Shown: positions 1 to 9,483 of the stretch, piece after piece | Layout of the letters: every line of letters begins with the position of its first letter | Numbering within the stretch: position 1 is the first letter of the stretch | From: Pandoraea sp. | GTDB lineage: Bacteria; Pseudomonadota; Gammaproteobacteria; Burkholderiales; Burkholderiaceae | NCBI RefSeq assembly: GCF_004297875.1 | Contig: NZ_SCSK01000008.1 | Span: 1 to 64,000 of the forward strand | Length of the DNA stretch: 64,000 nt | Direction of reading: 5' to 3' | The notes under the pieces: generated by a model | What the model was told of the DNA's origin: nothing | Databases searched by the model: none | Seen by the model: the letters and a program-made list of their open reading frames with translations, nothing else | Made by a program: the position numbers and the translations under genes

Positions 1-3000
1 CTGGCCAGCCGCATCAACCGCCCGGCGATGATCGGCGGCACGTATCAGATGGCCACTCAGGGCGCCGCGCTGATCCACAACTGGGATCAGATGAGCGGCT
101 ATCAAAAGTGGAGCCAGCTGACCTCGCTGGGGATGAATCTGGTGCCGTTCGGTATCCACAGGGCGGTGCGCTCGGTGGGGAGCCAGGTGCGCGGGGCTCA
201 GTCGGAGGGCGCGCCTGGCGGGAGCGAGGCGAACAGCTTCAGTGGCGACCCGGCCGCGACTGACACAGCGGCAACGGCGGCCAGTGTGGGAAATTCCGAT
301 AGCGCGAACTCAGCCACCGAAGTCACGGCGGCCGTCGCAGCCACGGCAGCGACCGCCAATACCCACACAAATACCAACACAAATACCAACACAAATACCA
401 ACACAAATACCAACACAAATACCAACACAAATGCCGCCGGTGCGACCGGCAATGCCGGCCCGGTAATCCCGGGGCAGCGCTCCGCGGCTGGTCGTGGAGC
501 CCAAGGCAACACTGGGCTCGCGCCAGGGTTGATCGATCTGACGGCGCTGTCTGCCGCGCCGTTGACGTTGACCGATATGCTGATGAATCCGTCGACTTCG
601 GTCACGCCCCAGAGCATGGGCGCGGCGTATCACGATCCCTCGGCGCCCTACGAGGAGCGCAACCCCGTGCCGGCCGCGTTTCGCCGGCCGACAGCTCCCG
701 CTTTGCCCGATCGCACGATGGTTTCGAGCGCCACCTTGAGCTCCGCGCTCGACGGCGTGTCGGGGTTGTCTCCCATCGATCAGGTGGCCACGCTTTTCCC
801 GGGGCGCGGCATCCATATCATGATGGCGCGCAACGGCATCGAGGAAGCTGCGCGGGTGGTGGGTACCGCCCAGCACGTCGCTCTGATCACCGGTTTCACG
901 GTGGCCAAGGGCATGCCCGAAACCGACGGCCCCCCCGGCACGGTATTGCTCTATCACGACCTGCAGAAAGCCGGCATCAAAGCGACCATCATCACCGACA
1001 AGACCAATGCGCCGGTGGTGCGCAAATGCCTGCGAGCGATCGGCTTGACAGCCCAGGACGTGGTGGTGTTCGACGCACCGCATAACTTTGGCAAGGCGCG
1101 GATTGCGGCCAAGGCGCTGCTTGATCGACTCAAACCCGACACGATGGTGTCGATAGAGCGCCCGGGGCGTAATGCCCAAGGGGAATATCTGAATATGCGA
1201 GGGGTATCCGTCAAGGGCTTTAACCCGCCACTCGATATTCTCTTCGAATTATTCGATAACCGCCCGAATGGGCGGGCGATTGCCATCGGCGACGGGGGCA
1301 ACGAGATCGGCATGGGCAACGTCAATAACCACATGCCGAGCGATGTGTTGAACCTGAACAATCCGCGCGCGGACATGCCGGCCATCTACACGAAGGTTCT
1401 CTCGGACTATCCGATTACCGCCAGTGTGTCGAACTGGGGCGCCGAATTGCTGGGGGGCGCCGTGTTGCGCAATGCCAATAAGTTGCACTTGTGGCATAGC
1501 GTGGACCAGCAGACCGCCGCCATCATGGCGGCAGGGCGGGCCGGCGCGGTCGATGGCGTGATGCGTCTGCCGCCGGGCGAGGTAGAGGCCGATACGGGCC
1601 TTGCCGCCGGGGTGGACGGTTTCAATCCGAAGGCCCATCGCGGATGGTACAGACTGGCGAAGCAAGCGCTCGCGCAACCTCCCGTGACGCCGATCGAACT
1701 GGGATTGTTCGATTCGAGTAATGGCGGCATCGTGGCCGCCAAGACGCTCGGGAACGAGATGTCCGATCTGACGTCCGGCTCGCCGGTACGCCAGGTACTG
1801 TTTCTCGATCACGACAATGCGCCGTATGGCGAGCTGACACCGAGAATGGTCGCGAAACATACCCATAGCGCGTTCAAGAGCATGGACGAACTCAATCTGC
1901 ACGGTCTCGGCATTGTCTGCAATACAGCCAGCGCGTCGGGGGAGAATGTCTATGCTGCGGGCGTGAGCACCCCCGTAACCGACCTGGTAATTCCGACGGC
2001 CAATGCGATCGTGGCGCATGGTGATCCCCACCCGGTGTTGATCGCCACCCAAGGCACTGTGGACGTAGGCGCCTATCCCGTTGCGATTGCGGAGGCAGCG
2101 GACCAGGCCGGTGTTACCGCGCCGACCGTGCACATGCTCGCGGCCCCGACATGGGCTCCGGCGGTCAATCAAATGGAGCATGTCAGCCCGAATCCGGAAA
2201 TTTCCGCCGGACTGGACGAAAAGGTGCGCGCCGTGGTCGATCAGGTGCCGCCCAATGCGACGTCGGTGTGGTGCAATTGCACGCATTATCCGGTTCTGGC
2301 GGATCGCATCCGTGCCGCGCTGGCCGCTCGCGGCATGGGTGACGTGCCGGTGATCGATCCGATGGTCGACCATGCCAAGGTGATCACCGCGAGCCTGGAC
2401 CTGCAAGCGACGGGGCCGGCTGTCGGCCCCGAATACAATCAGACGATGGTGGTGACGACTTCCGATGACCCGTTTGCCGTGTGGCAGGCCGCCAAGAAAA
2501 TCCTCGGTGACAATAGCGTTGTCATGGCCCAGGTCAAGAAATTTGGCGGCAAGCTTGACGAATCCTACGTTGTGCCAATGTTTCGTGCGCCGCGCAACAT
2601 CAGCGCGAGCGAGGCGCTCACGCACACCCTGGCGCTCAAGGAGCTTCAGCGCAGCATTAGCGACGTGGAGTTGCGGCGCTTCTATAACACGATGTTGGGC
2701 ATGATCGACGATGCGGCGCCGCCGGAGGGCGGTGCGCCGACCGCGCCGACGCAAGGCCCGTTGCCTCCGACGCCGGGGGCGCCGGGCGGCGTCGAGACGG
2801 CCAGCTTGTTGCAACCGCTGGCGTCATCCGGCCCGAATCAATCGGCTGGCAGTGGGGCGGCGAGCGCCATGCCTTTGTGGTACGTGGGCGCGAAGAGGGT
2901 TTTGCTTTCGACCTCCTGGTTGACCGATCCAAACGCGGCGTCGGTAGTGCCTGCTACGGAAACGACCGCCGCAAACGCCACAAACGCCACGCAAGGGGGA

Positions 3001-4236
3001 GGCCAGCAGATCGAAACGCTTTCCGGAAGCGAGGCGTCGAGCGTGTCGCCGCCAGCCCAGCCTGGCGGTGTGAAAGGATTCTTCAGCCGCGTGGGGCATT
3101 CCAAGCTGCCGTGGTATCTGGGTACGTTAAGTGTTTCCGCACCGGCTTCTTTTCTGATCGATCCGCATGAGCTCGCGCTGGGCAACGGCACCGGGTTCGT
3201 GATGCGCGGCCTGGGCACCGCGGCGCCGCTGATCGTCCCGAAAATCAGCGGGCGGCTGGTGAACGGCTGGAATATGGTCAGCCTGTTCTTGAATGGCGCT
3301 TACCATAATTATGCGACCTGGAGCTTCGATCCGAGCCACTGGAACTGGAAAAGCCAGCCGCACAATAGCGGCTATGCGCTGACCGACGAAATGAGCGGCA
3401 CGCAGAGAGCCTATGAATTGGTCAAGGGCAGGGCGTTTCCGGCGAGCAAGACAGAGAAGTACGTTACACAGGTGACGGCAACGGTGGCGAATTCGTTTCT
3501 CATGGCCGACTATTCGATTCAGGCGGGGCCGCAGTTCTGGCTGCCGACGGTCAGCTTTGGCGGAGGCGTGCTCTACGGACTGGGGAAGATGGCGCTGACC
3601 GATTTGCGCAGCAGCATTGCGGCAAGACGTGCCGTTGCACCCGAGGTGGTGGCCCAGTCGCCGTCCGAAGAGGCAAATGTGGAGGAGGCCGCAGTGTCAA
3701 CTGGCGAGGCGCCGGTCGTGAAGGCCGCCCCGAAAATGCCGCTCGACAACAAAATCGCCACCTGGGCCAGCGCTGTCGGGCTGACCAGTTTCGGCGCGAG
3801 CTACCTGGTCAGCACTTTGACTCAGGCTGCGCCGGCGAAGAAGAAGCCCAATCCGGCGGCTTCTTCACAACCATCACCCACGACGTCACCCACGACGCCC
3901 AGCGGGGGATCCACGACGCCGCCGCCCGGTGAGCACACGCATCCCCATCCACATCCGAAACAGCCTCCGCAACCGCAAACGGTTGTCGTCGCGCCATACC
4001 ATCCCGGCAACGAGGCGACCAGCACATTGGACGGCATTGCCAAGGAACATCTGGGGACATTGCTCACGGATAAGGAAAAAACGGATGGCCAACGCCGGCA
4101 CTTGAGCAACGATACGTTGGTGGCCGATTTCGCCCTGGAGGAGTTGATCAATCTCAATCCGCAATACAACTTGGCGGCGAATCCTGATTTGCTGCTGCCG
4201 GGCTGGCAATTGGTTGTGACACGAAGCGACGGTTGA
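1..4236 (+). CDS. Giant protein with fused D-glutamate cyclase-like and glutamate racemase-like domains (5' end outside window)
   Basis: The frame is open to the first base, so the true start probably lies upstream; the first ATG in view is at 28. Numbering from it, residues 110-135 are a Thr-Asn repeat. Residues about 255-545 resemble the DUF4392/D-glutamate cyclase C-terminal family, with the signature GDGGNEIGMGN near 421. Residues about 555-790 resemble MurI-type glutamate racemase: FDSSNGG (Asp562), VCNTAS (Cys631) and NCTHYP (Cys751, His753), so both catalytic cysteines are kept. Residues about 1030-1250 hold hydrophobic stretches, and a His/Pro/Thr-rich linker leads to a LysM-like C-terminus (about 1310-1398, LNPQ and NPDLLLPGWQL). 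No signal peptide can be judged because the start is missing. Codon use looks less GC-rich than that of neighbours. Both enzyme families handle D-glutamate; secretion, effector or cell-wall roles are only guesses. Confidence 0.75.
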   Translation: MASRINRPAMIGGTYQMATQGAALIHNWDQMSGYQKWSQLTSLGMNLVPFGIHRAVRSVGSQVRGAQSEGAPGGSEANSFSGDPAATDTAATAASVGNSDSANSATEVTAAVAATAATANTHTNTNTNTNTNTNTNTNTNTNTNAAGATGNAGPVIPGQRSAAGRGAQGNTGLAPGLIDLTALSAAPLTLTDMLMNPSTSVTPQSMGAAYHDPSAPYEERNPVPAAFRRPTAPALPDRTMVSSATLSSALDGVSGLSPIDQVATLFPGRGIHIMMARNGIEEAARVVGTAQHVALITGFTVAKGMPETDGPPGTVLLYHDLQKAGIKATIITDKTNAPVVRKCLRAIGLTAQDVVVFDAPHNFGKARIAAKALLDRLKPDTMVSIERPGRNAQGEYLNMRGVSVKGFNPPLDILFELFDNRPNGRAIAIGDGGNEIGMGNVNNHMPSDVLNLNNPRADMPAIYTKVLSDYPITASVSNWGAELLGGAVLRNANKLHLWHSVDQQTAAIMAAGRAGAVDGVMRLPPGEVEADTGLAAGVDGFNPKAHRGWYRLAKQALAQPPVTPIELGLFDSSNGGIVAAKTLGNEMSDLTSGSPVRQVLFLDHDNAPYGELTPRMVAKHTHSAFKSMDELNLHGLGIVCNTASASGENVYAAGVSTPVTDLVIPTANAIVAHGDPHPVLIATQGTVDVGAYPVAIAEAADQAGVTAPTVHMLAAPTWAPAVNQMEHVSPNPEISAGLDEKVRAVVDQVPPNATSVWCNCTHYPVLADRIRAALAARGMGDVPVIDPMVDHAKVITASLDLQATGPAVGPEYNQTMVVTTSDDPFAVWQAAKKILGDNSVVMAQVKKFGGKLDESYVVPMFRAPRNISASEALTHTLALKELQRSISDVELRRFYNTMLGMIDDAAPPEGGAPTAPTQGPLPPTPGAPGGVETASLLQPLASSGPNQSAGSGAASAMPLWYVGAKRVLLSTSWLTDPNAASVVPATETTAANATNATQGGGQQIETLSGSEASSVSPPAQPGGVKGFFSRVGHSKLPWYLGTLSVSAPASFLIDPHELALGNGTGFVMRGLGTAAPLIVPKISGRLVNGWNMVSLFLNGAYHNYATWSFDPSHWNWKSQPHNSGYALTDEMSGTQRAYELVKGRAFPASKTEKYVTQVTATVANSFLMADYSIQAGPQFWLPTVSFGGGVLYGLGKMALTDLRSSIAARRAVAPEVVAQSPSEEANVEEAAVSTGEAPVVKAAPKMPLDNKIATWASAVGLTSFGASYLVSTLTQAAPAKKKPNPAASSQPSPTTSPTTPSGGSTTPPPGEHTHPHPHPKQPPQPQTVVVAPYHPGNEATSTLDGIAKEHLGTLLTDKEKTDGQRRHLSNDTLVADFALEELINLNPQYNLAANPDLLLPGWQLVVTRSDG
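365..432 (+). repeat. 12-bp tandem minisatellite in coding sequence
   Basis: A 12-base unit (acacaaatacca, read in any phase) is repeated between five and six times without interruption. Because 12 is a multiple of three, the reading frame is kept and each unit encodes Thr-Asn-Thr-Asn. The tract lies in the Ala/Thr/Asn-rich linker of the cyclase-racemase protein, so copy-number change would lengthen or shorten the linker without breaking the frame. Confidence 0.9.
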
Positions 4237-4331
4237 GCGACATGTCGTGAGAGTCGGTGGCGCGTGGCCGGCCCGTCGAGTCGCTGGGCTGTCGCGCCAC
4301 AGGCATGTCGGCGGCGCGTTTGAAAGTGAAA

Positions 4332-4364
4332 AAGGGTTAGCCTGAGCTAACCCTTCTTTTTTTT
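4332..4364. terminator. Bidirectional rho-independent terminator
   Basis: A perfect 9-bp stem (4332-4340 with 4347-4355, AAGGGTTAG/CTAACCCTT) with a 6-base loop is followed on the plus strand by a run of eight T (4357-4364). On the minus strand the same stem is followed by a run of five T. It can therefore end both the large plus-strand gene and the converging tRNA-Lys transcript. Confidence 0.85.
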
Positions 4365-4439
4365 GGTAGGCCGTGCGTGACTCGAACACGCGACCAACGG
4401 ATTAAAAGTCCGCTGCTCTACCAACTGAGCTAACGACCC
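4364..4439 (-). tRNA. tRNA-Lys (anticodon UUU)
   Basis: Read on the minus strand this is a 76-nt cloverleaf with encoded CCA. The acceptor stem pairs GGGTCGT with ACGGCCT (two G-T pairs). The D-arm region is AGCTCAGTTGGTAGAGC. The anticodon loop CTTTTAA gives anticodon UUU. The T loop is TTCGAGT. It sits downstream of cpoB on the same strand and ends at the bidirectional terminator. Confidence 0.96.
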
Positions 4440-4579
4440 AACGAGACAGCGATTTTAGTTGTTTTTCGGAGAGAGTGTCAAGTTCAGGCGCCGGCGATGC
4501 GCTCTCGGCCGAGTGCGTCGCTCGCCATGGGCATGTCGCACGCGCCGCCTCGCCTGTTCGCGATGAGGCGGTCGACGTC

Positions 4580-4613
4580 AAAAACAAAAAACGCCACTCG
4601 TTCGAGCGGCGTT
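4580..4613 (-). terminator. Terminator of the tol-pal operon
   Basis: On the minus strand, just after the cpoB stop, an 11-bp stem (4603-4613 with 4590-4600; AACGCCGCTCG/CGAGTGGCGTT, one G-T pair) is followed by a T-rich run (complement of 4580-4591). This is a typical intrinsic terminator closing the ybgC-tolQRAB-pal-cpoB transcript. Confidence 0.85.
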
Positions 4614-4639
4614 CTTGCTGCCGGTTGGCTGTGGACGAA

Positions 4640-5383
4640 TCAGCGCAGCTTGGCCAGACGCTGCTTGGCGACCTGCGCCGAGTCGGAATCGGCGTACTTG
4701 GAAATGATGGTCTGCAGGGTTCGGCGTGCGGCGACCTTCTGTCCGGTCTCCTGCTGGTTGGTGGCGATCGCCAGCAACGCCTGCGGTGCGCGAGGATGAT
4801 TCGGAAACTGGCTGACGACGTTCTGCAGCACGTTGTTCGACGCCTTGTAATCACGCAGCGCGTAATACGTGTTGCCGAGCCAATATTCGGCGTCGGGCAG
4901 ATATGGGCTGTTGGGGTAGTGCTTGACGAACGACGAGAGGCTGCCGGAAGCGCCCTTGAAATCGCCGTTGCGGAACTGATTGAGCGCCGCGTCGAATTCG
5001 GTCTTTTCGCCCGGCTGAACCGTACCGGTGACGCCGTCGACGGTGACTTGCTGCGGTTCGAGTTTCTTCAGCCGCGCATCGAGATCCGCATAGTAGTCTT
5101 TTTGATTCTTCTGCAGTGTCGCGAGCTGGTTCTGAAGCTCCTGGTTTTGGCCTCGTTCCGCGTCCAGGGCTTGTTGCAACTGCTGGACCTGATTGTTCAG
5201 GTCCAGCAGGTTGCGTGTCAACCCCTCGATACGCGTATTACTGCTATCGACTTTGGCGCGCAAGTCGAGTACGGCTTGGCGCGCCTGATCGTCATCGAAC
5301 AAGCCGGCATGAGCGACCGGTCCCAGCAGCAGGCAGCCGAGCAGGCCGGCATGTACAAATGATTTAAGCAGTCGAGGTTGCAT
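4640..5383 (-). CDS. cpoB: Cell division coordinator CpoB (YbgF), periplasmic TPR protein
   Basis: A 247-residue periplasmic protein of the Tol-Pal system, which in enterobacteria coordinates outer-membrane constriction with PBP1B peptidoglycan synthesis. It has a Sec signal peptide ending at about residue 26 (GPVAHA, then GLFDDD). Residues about 30-100 are a Gln/Leu-rich coiled coil of the YbgF trimerisation type. Residues about 125-247 hold tandem TPR repeats (FRNGDFKGA, DAEYWLGNTYYA, APQALLAIA). It is the last gene of the operon, starting 8 bases after the pal stop and followed by a terminator. Length and domain order are normal for the family. Confidence 0.93.
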   Translation of the reverse strand: MQPRLLKSFVHAGLLGCLLLGPVAHAGLFDDDQARQAVLDLRAKVDSSNTRIEGLTRNLLDLNNQVQQLQQALDAERGQNQELQNQLATLQKNQKDYYADLDARLKKLEPQQVTVDGVTGTVQPGEKTEFDAALNQFRNGDFKGASGSLSSFVKHYPNSPYLPDAEYWLGNTYYALRDYKASNNVLQNVVSQFPNHPRAPQALLAIATNQQETGQKVAARRTLQTIISKYADSDSAQVAKQRLAKLR

Positions 5384-5391
5384 GGCGATGA

Positions 5392-5895
5392 TTATTGATA
5401 AGCGAGATCCGCGCGACGGTTTTCAGCCCAAGCCGCTTCGTTGTGGCCCAGCGCTTTCGGCTTTTCCTTGCCGAAGCTGACCGCTTCGAGTTGCGAGCTC
5501 GGCACGCCGAGCAGCTCGAGCACCTTGACGACCGCTTCAGCGCGCTTCTCACCCAGTGCCAGGTTGTATTCGCTGGTGCCGCGTTCGTCAGTATTGCCTT
5601 GCACCAGCACATGACGGTTCGGGTGAGCGATCAGGTACTTGGCATGGGCTTCGAGCATGCTCTTGTAGCTGTCCTTGACGGTGTAGCTGTCGAAATCGAA
5701 AAACACGCTGCGCTGAGCGAGCGGGCTGTTCGGATTGTTCAGCTCGTCGACGGCGCTGACCGGAGCAACGCTGCGGGCGTTGGCGCCGGCGCCGTTGGCC
5801 GAACCCGCGCCATTGTTGAGCTTGACGCCCGAGCTGCAAGCGGCCAGGGCGACGACCGCGGATGCGGCCAGGATGTTACGAAGTAAAGAACTCAT
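5392..5895 (-). CDS. pal: Peptidoglycan-associated lipoprotein Pal
   Basis: A 167-residue outer-membrane lipoprotein that ties the outer membrane to peptidoglycan and binds TolB. The signal peptide ends in the lipobox LAAC, making Cys20 the lipidated residue. After a Gly/Ala/Asn-rich linker, the OmpA-like domain (about 60-165) carries the binding signature around NTDERGTSEYNLALGEKRA. It lies 17 bases downstream of tolB on the same strand, as in most proteobacteria. Confidence 0.95.
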   Translation of the reverse strand: MSSLLRNILAASAVVALAACSSGVKLNNGAGSANGAGANARSVAPVSAVDELNNPNSPLAQRSVFFDFDSYTVKDSYKSMLEAHAKYLIAHPNRHVLVQGNTDERGTSEYNLALGEKRAEAVVKVLELLGVPSSQLEAVSFGKEKPKALGHNEAAWAENRRADLAYQ

Positions 5896-5912
5896 AGGAC
5901 CTCCGGTTAGTT

Positions 5913-7205
5913 TTATTGCATGAATGGACCCCAGGAAGGTTCGCGAACGCCTCCTCCCCGCACTGATAATATTTGCCGTGTTCGCCCGTCCACCGAGACC
6001 ACCGCCAATACCTTACGGCCATTGACTTGCGTCGCATAAAGAATGTACTTGCCGTTTGCGGCAAAGCTCGGTGACTCGTCATGGGTGGTGTCCGTCATTG
6101 CGGTGACATCCCCGGTGGTCAAATCCTGCGTGTACAGCTTGAAGCTGCCCCCGACCCGTGAAATATAGGCAAGCAGCTTGCCGTCTGGGCTGATACGCGG
6201 ACTGACGTTGTAATTTCCCTGGAAGGTGACGCGTTGCGCGGCACCTGCGGCTTCACCTGCGGCCGGCATGCGGTAGATTTGCGGCCCACCGCTGCGATCG
6301 CTGGTGAAGTAAATCCATTTGCCATCAGGCGAGTACTGCGGCTCGGTGTCGATGCCGCTGCCGCGCGACAATCGCCGCAGCCCGCCGCCGTTGGCGTTGA
6401 TGCTGTAGATCTGGGTGTTGCCCGTGAGCGACAGGGCCAGGGCCAGCGTCCTGCCGTCGGGAGACCACGCCGGCGCGCTGTTGTTGCCCTTGTAATTGGC
6501 GATCATCACGCGCCGGCCGGTCGGCAGGTCGTGAATGTAGACGATCGGCTTCTGACGTTCGAACGAGACGTAGGCGACCTTGGTGCCGTCCGGCGACCAG
6601 GACGGCGAGATGATCGGTTCGCGGCTGGTCAGCGCGACGTGCTGGTCCTGGCCGTCGGAGTCGGAAATCACCAACTGATAGCGATTGCCGGTATGCACGA
6701 TGTACGACAGCCGCGTCGCGAAGACGCCGCGAACGCCGAGCAGCTTCTGATAGATATAGTCGGAGATCTTGTGCGCGGTCAGGCGCAGATCGCTGGCCGG
6801 ACTGGTGATCGACAGGCCGCCGAGGCTCGCCTGCTTGACCGTATCGTAAAGACGGAAGCGCACGTCGTACTGACCATTGGCCAGCCGGGTCACACTGCCG
6901 CCGACGAAAGCGTCGGCGCCGCGCGCCTTCCAGCTGCCCAGGTCGACCTGATCGGTTTCGGACACCGGAGCGTCGCCGGCGTTGATCTGGCTGAACCGCC
7001 CGCTGCCGGTCAGGTCCGCGCGCACGATGCTGCTGATGTCCTGCGGGGCGCTGGCGCCGTTGGCGAAGTTGGCGATGGCAATGGGGTAAAGGTTGGAGCC
7101 GACGCCGGTGATGTCAACGTTCAGTTGTGCATTGGCGGCACTGCAGGCCACGGCCAGAAACGTGGCGATCAGGGTGTGCCATGCAGACTTGCTGGAAATT
7201 CGCAT
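5913..7205 (-). CDS. tolB: Tol-Pal system periplasmic protein TolB
   Basis: A 430-residue periplasmic protein that links Pal to TolA. I chose the ATG at 7205 because it opens a clear signal peptide (MRISSKSAW..., cleavage after CSAANA); the frame is open 15 codons further up but without signal-peptide character. Residues about 27-150 form the TolB N-terminal domain, followed by a six-bladed propeller with PD40 repeats ([52 protein letters not shown]). It is co-directional with tolA (about 100 bp upstream) and pal. Confidence 0.94.
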   Translation of the reverse strand: MRISSKSAWHTLIATFLAVACSAANAQLNVDITGVGSNLYPIAIANFANGASAPQDISSIVRADLTGSGRFSQINAGDAPVSETDQVDLGSWKARGADAFVGGSVTRLANGQYDVRFRLYDTVKQASLGGLSITSPASDLRLTAHKISDYIYQKLLGVRGVFATRLSYIVHTGNRYQLVISDSDGQDQHVALTSREPIISPSWSPDGTKVAYVSFERQKPIVYIHDLPTGRRVMIANYKGNNSAPAWSPDGRTLALALSLTGNTQIYSINANGGGLRRLSRGSGIDTEPQYSPDGKWIYFTSDRSGGPQIYRMPAAGEAAGAAQRVTFQGNYNVSPRISPDGKLLAYISRVGGSFKLYTQDLTTGDVTAMTDTTHDESPSFAANGKYILYATQVNGRKVLAVVSVDGRTRQILSVRGGGVREPSWGPFMQ

Positions 7206-7308
7206 GCTGTCGGTAGGCCTTCTATCAGAAAAGCAACAGGCTATCACCACATCCGTGGTGGTGACTAGTTGCAGGGTTGTTCGTTCCCAAGTTCGTCATG
7301 TCGGTCGG

Positions 7309-8337
7309 CTAATCGTTTTGCCGGAACGTGATGGTGAAACTCGAGGGGGCTTTGCCGTTCGTGTCGCGCGGCAATGGATCGGAACGCGTTACCGCGCGCT
7401 CGACTGCCTGATCCCACGACGGCACGCCGCTGGATTTGACGATACGCTGCGAGAGCAGTGTGCCGTCGGGCGCCAGATGGACTTCGATCACCGTCGTCGG
7501 ATTGCCCGGGTTGCGCTCCGTATACACAATGTTCGGCTTGACGCGCCGACGCACGCGATCGGCGTAACCCGGCGTTGCCGTGCCCCCGGCGCCGGCGCCA
7601 TTGCCGGCCGCGGCGCTGCCCAAGCCGTTGCCGGACGCCCCGGCGGCACCGCGAAGCGCTGCCAGGCGGGCTTGGCGGGCCTGTTCCTCGGCCTTCTTGG
7701 CGGCCGCTTCCTGCGCGGCCTTCTTCTTCGCGGCAGCTTCCTGTTCAGCCTTTTTCTTGGCGGCGGCTTCCTGTTCGGCCTTCTTCTGGGCGGCAGCCGC
7801 TTGCTCGGCCTTCTGTTTCGCGATCTTGTCCTGCTCGGCCTGTTTCTGCGCTTGCTGCTGCTGTTTCAAGGCTTCGGCGGCTTTCTGCTGCGCCGCCAAT
7901 TTCTGCTGGCGTGCCTTTTCCTTGGCGGCCTCGGCCTGCTGTTGCTCCTGCTGACGGCGCAATATTTCCTGCTGGAGCTTGGCCTGCGCCTGCTGCTGCT
8001 CCTGTTGCAGCAACTTTGCCTGGGCGGCGGCCTCTTCCTCGCGGCGGCGTTTTTCCTTCTGCAGCGCGATGTCGGCATTTTCCGGCACAGGCGCGGGAGC
8101 GGCGACCGGCGGGGTCGGCGGTTGCGGCGGCGCCTGCGGCTGAGGCGGCGTCGGCGGATTCAATTCGGCAGGGGTCCACAATTCCGCCTCCGAACCGGCC
8201 GGCGAACTATTCTGCCAGCGCATGCCGTAAATCAGCAGCGCGAGCAGCAACAGGTGCATCAACAGCGCCAGTAAAAAAGACCGGCCCGTACCTCGTTCTG
8301 GTTCGGGGGGAGTCGGACGCGCGAACATCTGGGTCAT
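7309..8337 (-). CDS. tolA: Tol-Pal inner-membrane spanning protein TolA
   Basis: A 342-residue energy transducer anchored in the inner membrane, spanning the periplasm and pulling on TolB/Pal using the TolQR motor. One transmembrane helix lies at about residues 20-42. A Pro-rich stretch and a long Ala/Lys/Glu/Gln helical domain (about 95-240, with KKKAEQEAAA-type repeats) follow. The C-terminal TonB/TolA-like domain (about 250-342) contains YADRVRRRVKPNIVY. Its start overlaps the tolR stop by four bases (ATGA), suggesting translational coupling. Confidence 0.93.
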   Translation of the reverse strand: MTQMFARPTPPEPERGTGRSFLLALLMHLLLLALLIYGMRWQNSSPAGSEAELWTPAELNPPTPPQPQAPPQPPTPPVAAPAPVPENADIALQKEKRRREEEAAAQAKLLQQEQQQAQAKLQQEILRRQQEQQQAEAAKEKARQQKLAAQQKAAEALKQQQQAQKQAEQDKIAKQKAEQAAAAQKKAEQEAAAKKKAEQEAAAKKKAAQEAAAKKAEEQARQARLAALRGAAGASGNGLGSAAAGNGAGAGGTATPGYADRVRRRVKPNIVYTERNPGNPTTVIEVHLAPDGTLLSQRIVKSSGVPSWDQAVERAVTRSDPLPRDTNGKAPSSFTITFRQND

Positions 8338-8774
8338 TTTTGCTTCACGAGCAAGCCAACACGCTTAATGCCTTGGGCCTTCAGATCGGACATCACGTTC
8401 ATCACCATTTCGTAACGCACCGTCTTGTCGGCGGCGATCACCACCGGCTGATCCGGGTTGACCTCCTGGCGATTCTGCAGGAACGTGAGCATATCCTGTT
8501 CGGTCATTTTCTGCTCGTGCGTTTCCTGGGCGTCCTTGTAGCGAACCAGCAACTGGTTGTTCGCGTCGATGTTGACGATGACCGGCGGCGTTTGCTGCTG
8601 CGGACTGGCGTTGGCGACAGTCGGAAGATTGACGATCGACGGTGCCACCATCGGCGCGGTGACCATGAAAATGACGAGCAGCACCAGCATGACGTCGATG
8701 TACGGCACGACGTTGATGTCGGCCATTGCGCGACGTCCGCGCGAACGGCTACTGCTGCGAATGGGGCCTGCCAT
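8334..8774 (-). CDS. tolR: Tol-Pal motor subunit TolR
   Basis: A 146-residue ExbD/TolR family protein and partner of TolQ in the proton-driven motor. A short cytoplasmic Arg/Ser-rich tail is followed by one transmembrane helix holding the essential acidic residue (VPYIDVMLVLLVIFMV, Asp27). The periplasmic domain ends normally. It lies 8 bases after the tolQ stop and overlaps tolA by four bases. Confidence 0.94.
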   Translation of the reverse strand: MAGPIRSSSRSRGRRAMADINVVPYIDVMLVLLVIFMVTAPMVAPSIVNLPTVANASPQQQTPPVIVNIDANNQLLVRYKDAQETHEQKMTEQDMLTFLQNRQEVNPDQPVVIAADKTVRYEMVMNVMSDLKAQGIKRVGLLVKQK

Positions 8775-8782
8775 GTCGGTTC

Positions 8783-9457
8783 CTAGTGAATCTGCCGTTG
8801 CAGGATGTTGGAAAACTCTTCGATAAAGCTCTCGAAGCGAATCGCCAGGCGGTCGATGTCGTGCGAGAAGCGATTGTAGGCAACGACCGCGGGGATTGCG
8901 GCAAACAGGCCGATGGCCGTTGCCACCAGGGCTTCCGCAATCCCGGGCGCCACGTTGGCGAGGGTGGCCTGCTGAACGTTGGACAGGCCGCGGAACGCGT
9001 TCATGATACCCCAGACCGTGCCGAACAGACCGATGTACGGGCTGACCGAGCCGACCGACGCGAGAAACGCGAGATTCGATTCGAGCGAGTCCATTTCACG
9101 CTGGTAGGCCGCCCGCATGGCGCGCCGTGCCCCGTCGAGAATCGCGCTCGGATCCGAGATGCGTTTTTCGACCGCCTTCAGGTATTCGCGCATGCCGGAT
9201 TCGAAAATGCGCTCGAGTGCACCAGTATTGTGCCGGTTGTTGACGGCGCTTTGATACAGCGACTGCAGATCGCCGCCCGACCAGAAATCGCGTTCGAAGC
9301 GTTCGGTTTGGATGCGCGCGCGACGGATGCCGAACAGCTTGCGGAAGATGAATGTCCAGGACATCAGCGACAGCACCAGCAGCAGGGCCATGACGGCCTG
9401 CGCCAGCAAACTGGCGTTGACGACGAGTGAGATCATTGAAAGGTCTTGTGCGGGCAT
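8783..9457 (-). CDS. tolQ: Tol-Pal motor subunit TolQ
   Basis: A 224-residue MotA/TolQ/ExbB family protein with three membrane helices. The start MPAQDLSMISL at 9457 matches family proteins; the frame is open 46 codons further upstream, but that part overlaps ybgC and looks unlike TolQ. The C-terminal two-thirds contain the conserved family core GLFGTVWGIMNAF and the last helix with AATIGLFAAIPAVVAYN-like composition. It lies 26 bases after ybgC. Confidence 0.93.
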   Translation of the reverse strand: MPAQDLSMISLVVNASLLAQAVMALLLVLSLMSWTFIFRKLFGIRRARIQTERFERDFWSGGDLQSLYQSAVNNRHNTGALERIFESGMREYLKAVEKRISDPSAILDGARRAMRAAYQREMDSLESNLAFLASVGSVSPYIGLFGTVWGIMNAFRGLSNVQQATLANVAPGIAEALVATAIGLFAAIPAVVAYNRFSHDIDRLAIRFESFIEEFSNILQRQIH

Positions 9458-9483
9458 TGTGTAACCGACGAAAAATTTGTTTC

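Noticed and set aside
365..432. Tandem repeat as a possible CRISPR array
   Set aside because: The 12-bp units are contiguous with no spacers and lie in frame inside a coding sequence.
1249..2814. Long minus-strand open frame opposite the racemase region
   Set aside because: It is Arg/His-rich with no family resemblance and lies antisense to a clearly homologous domain.
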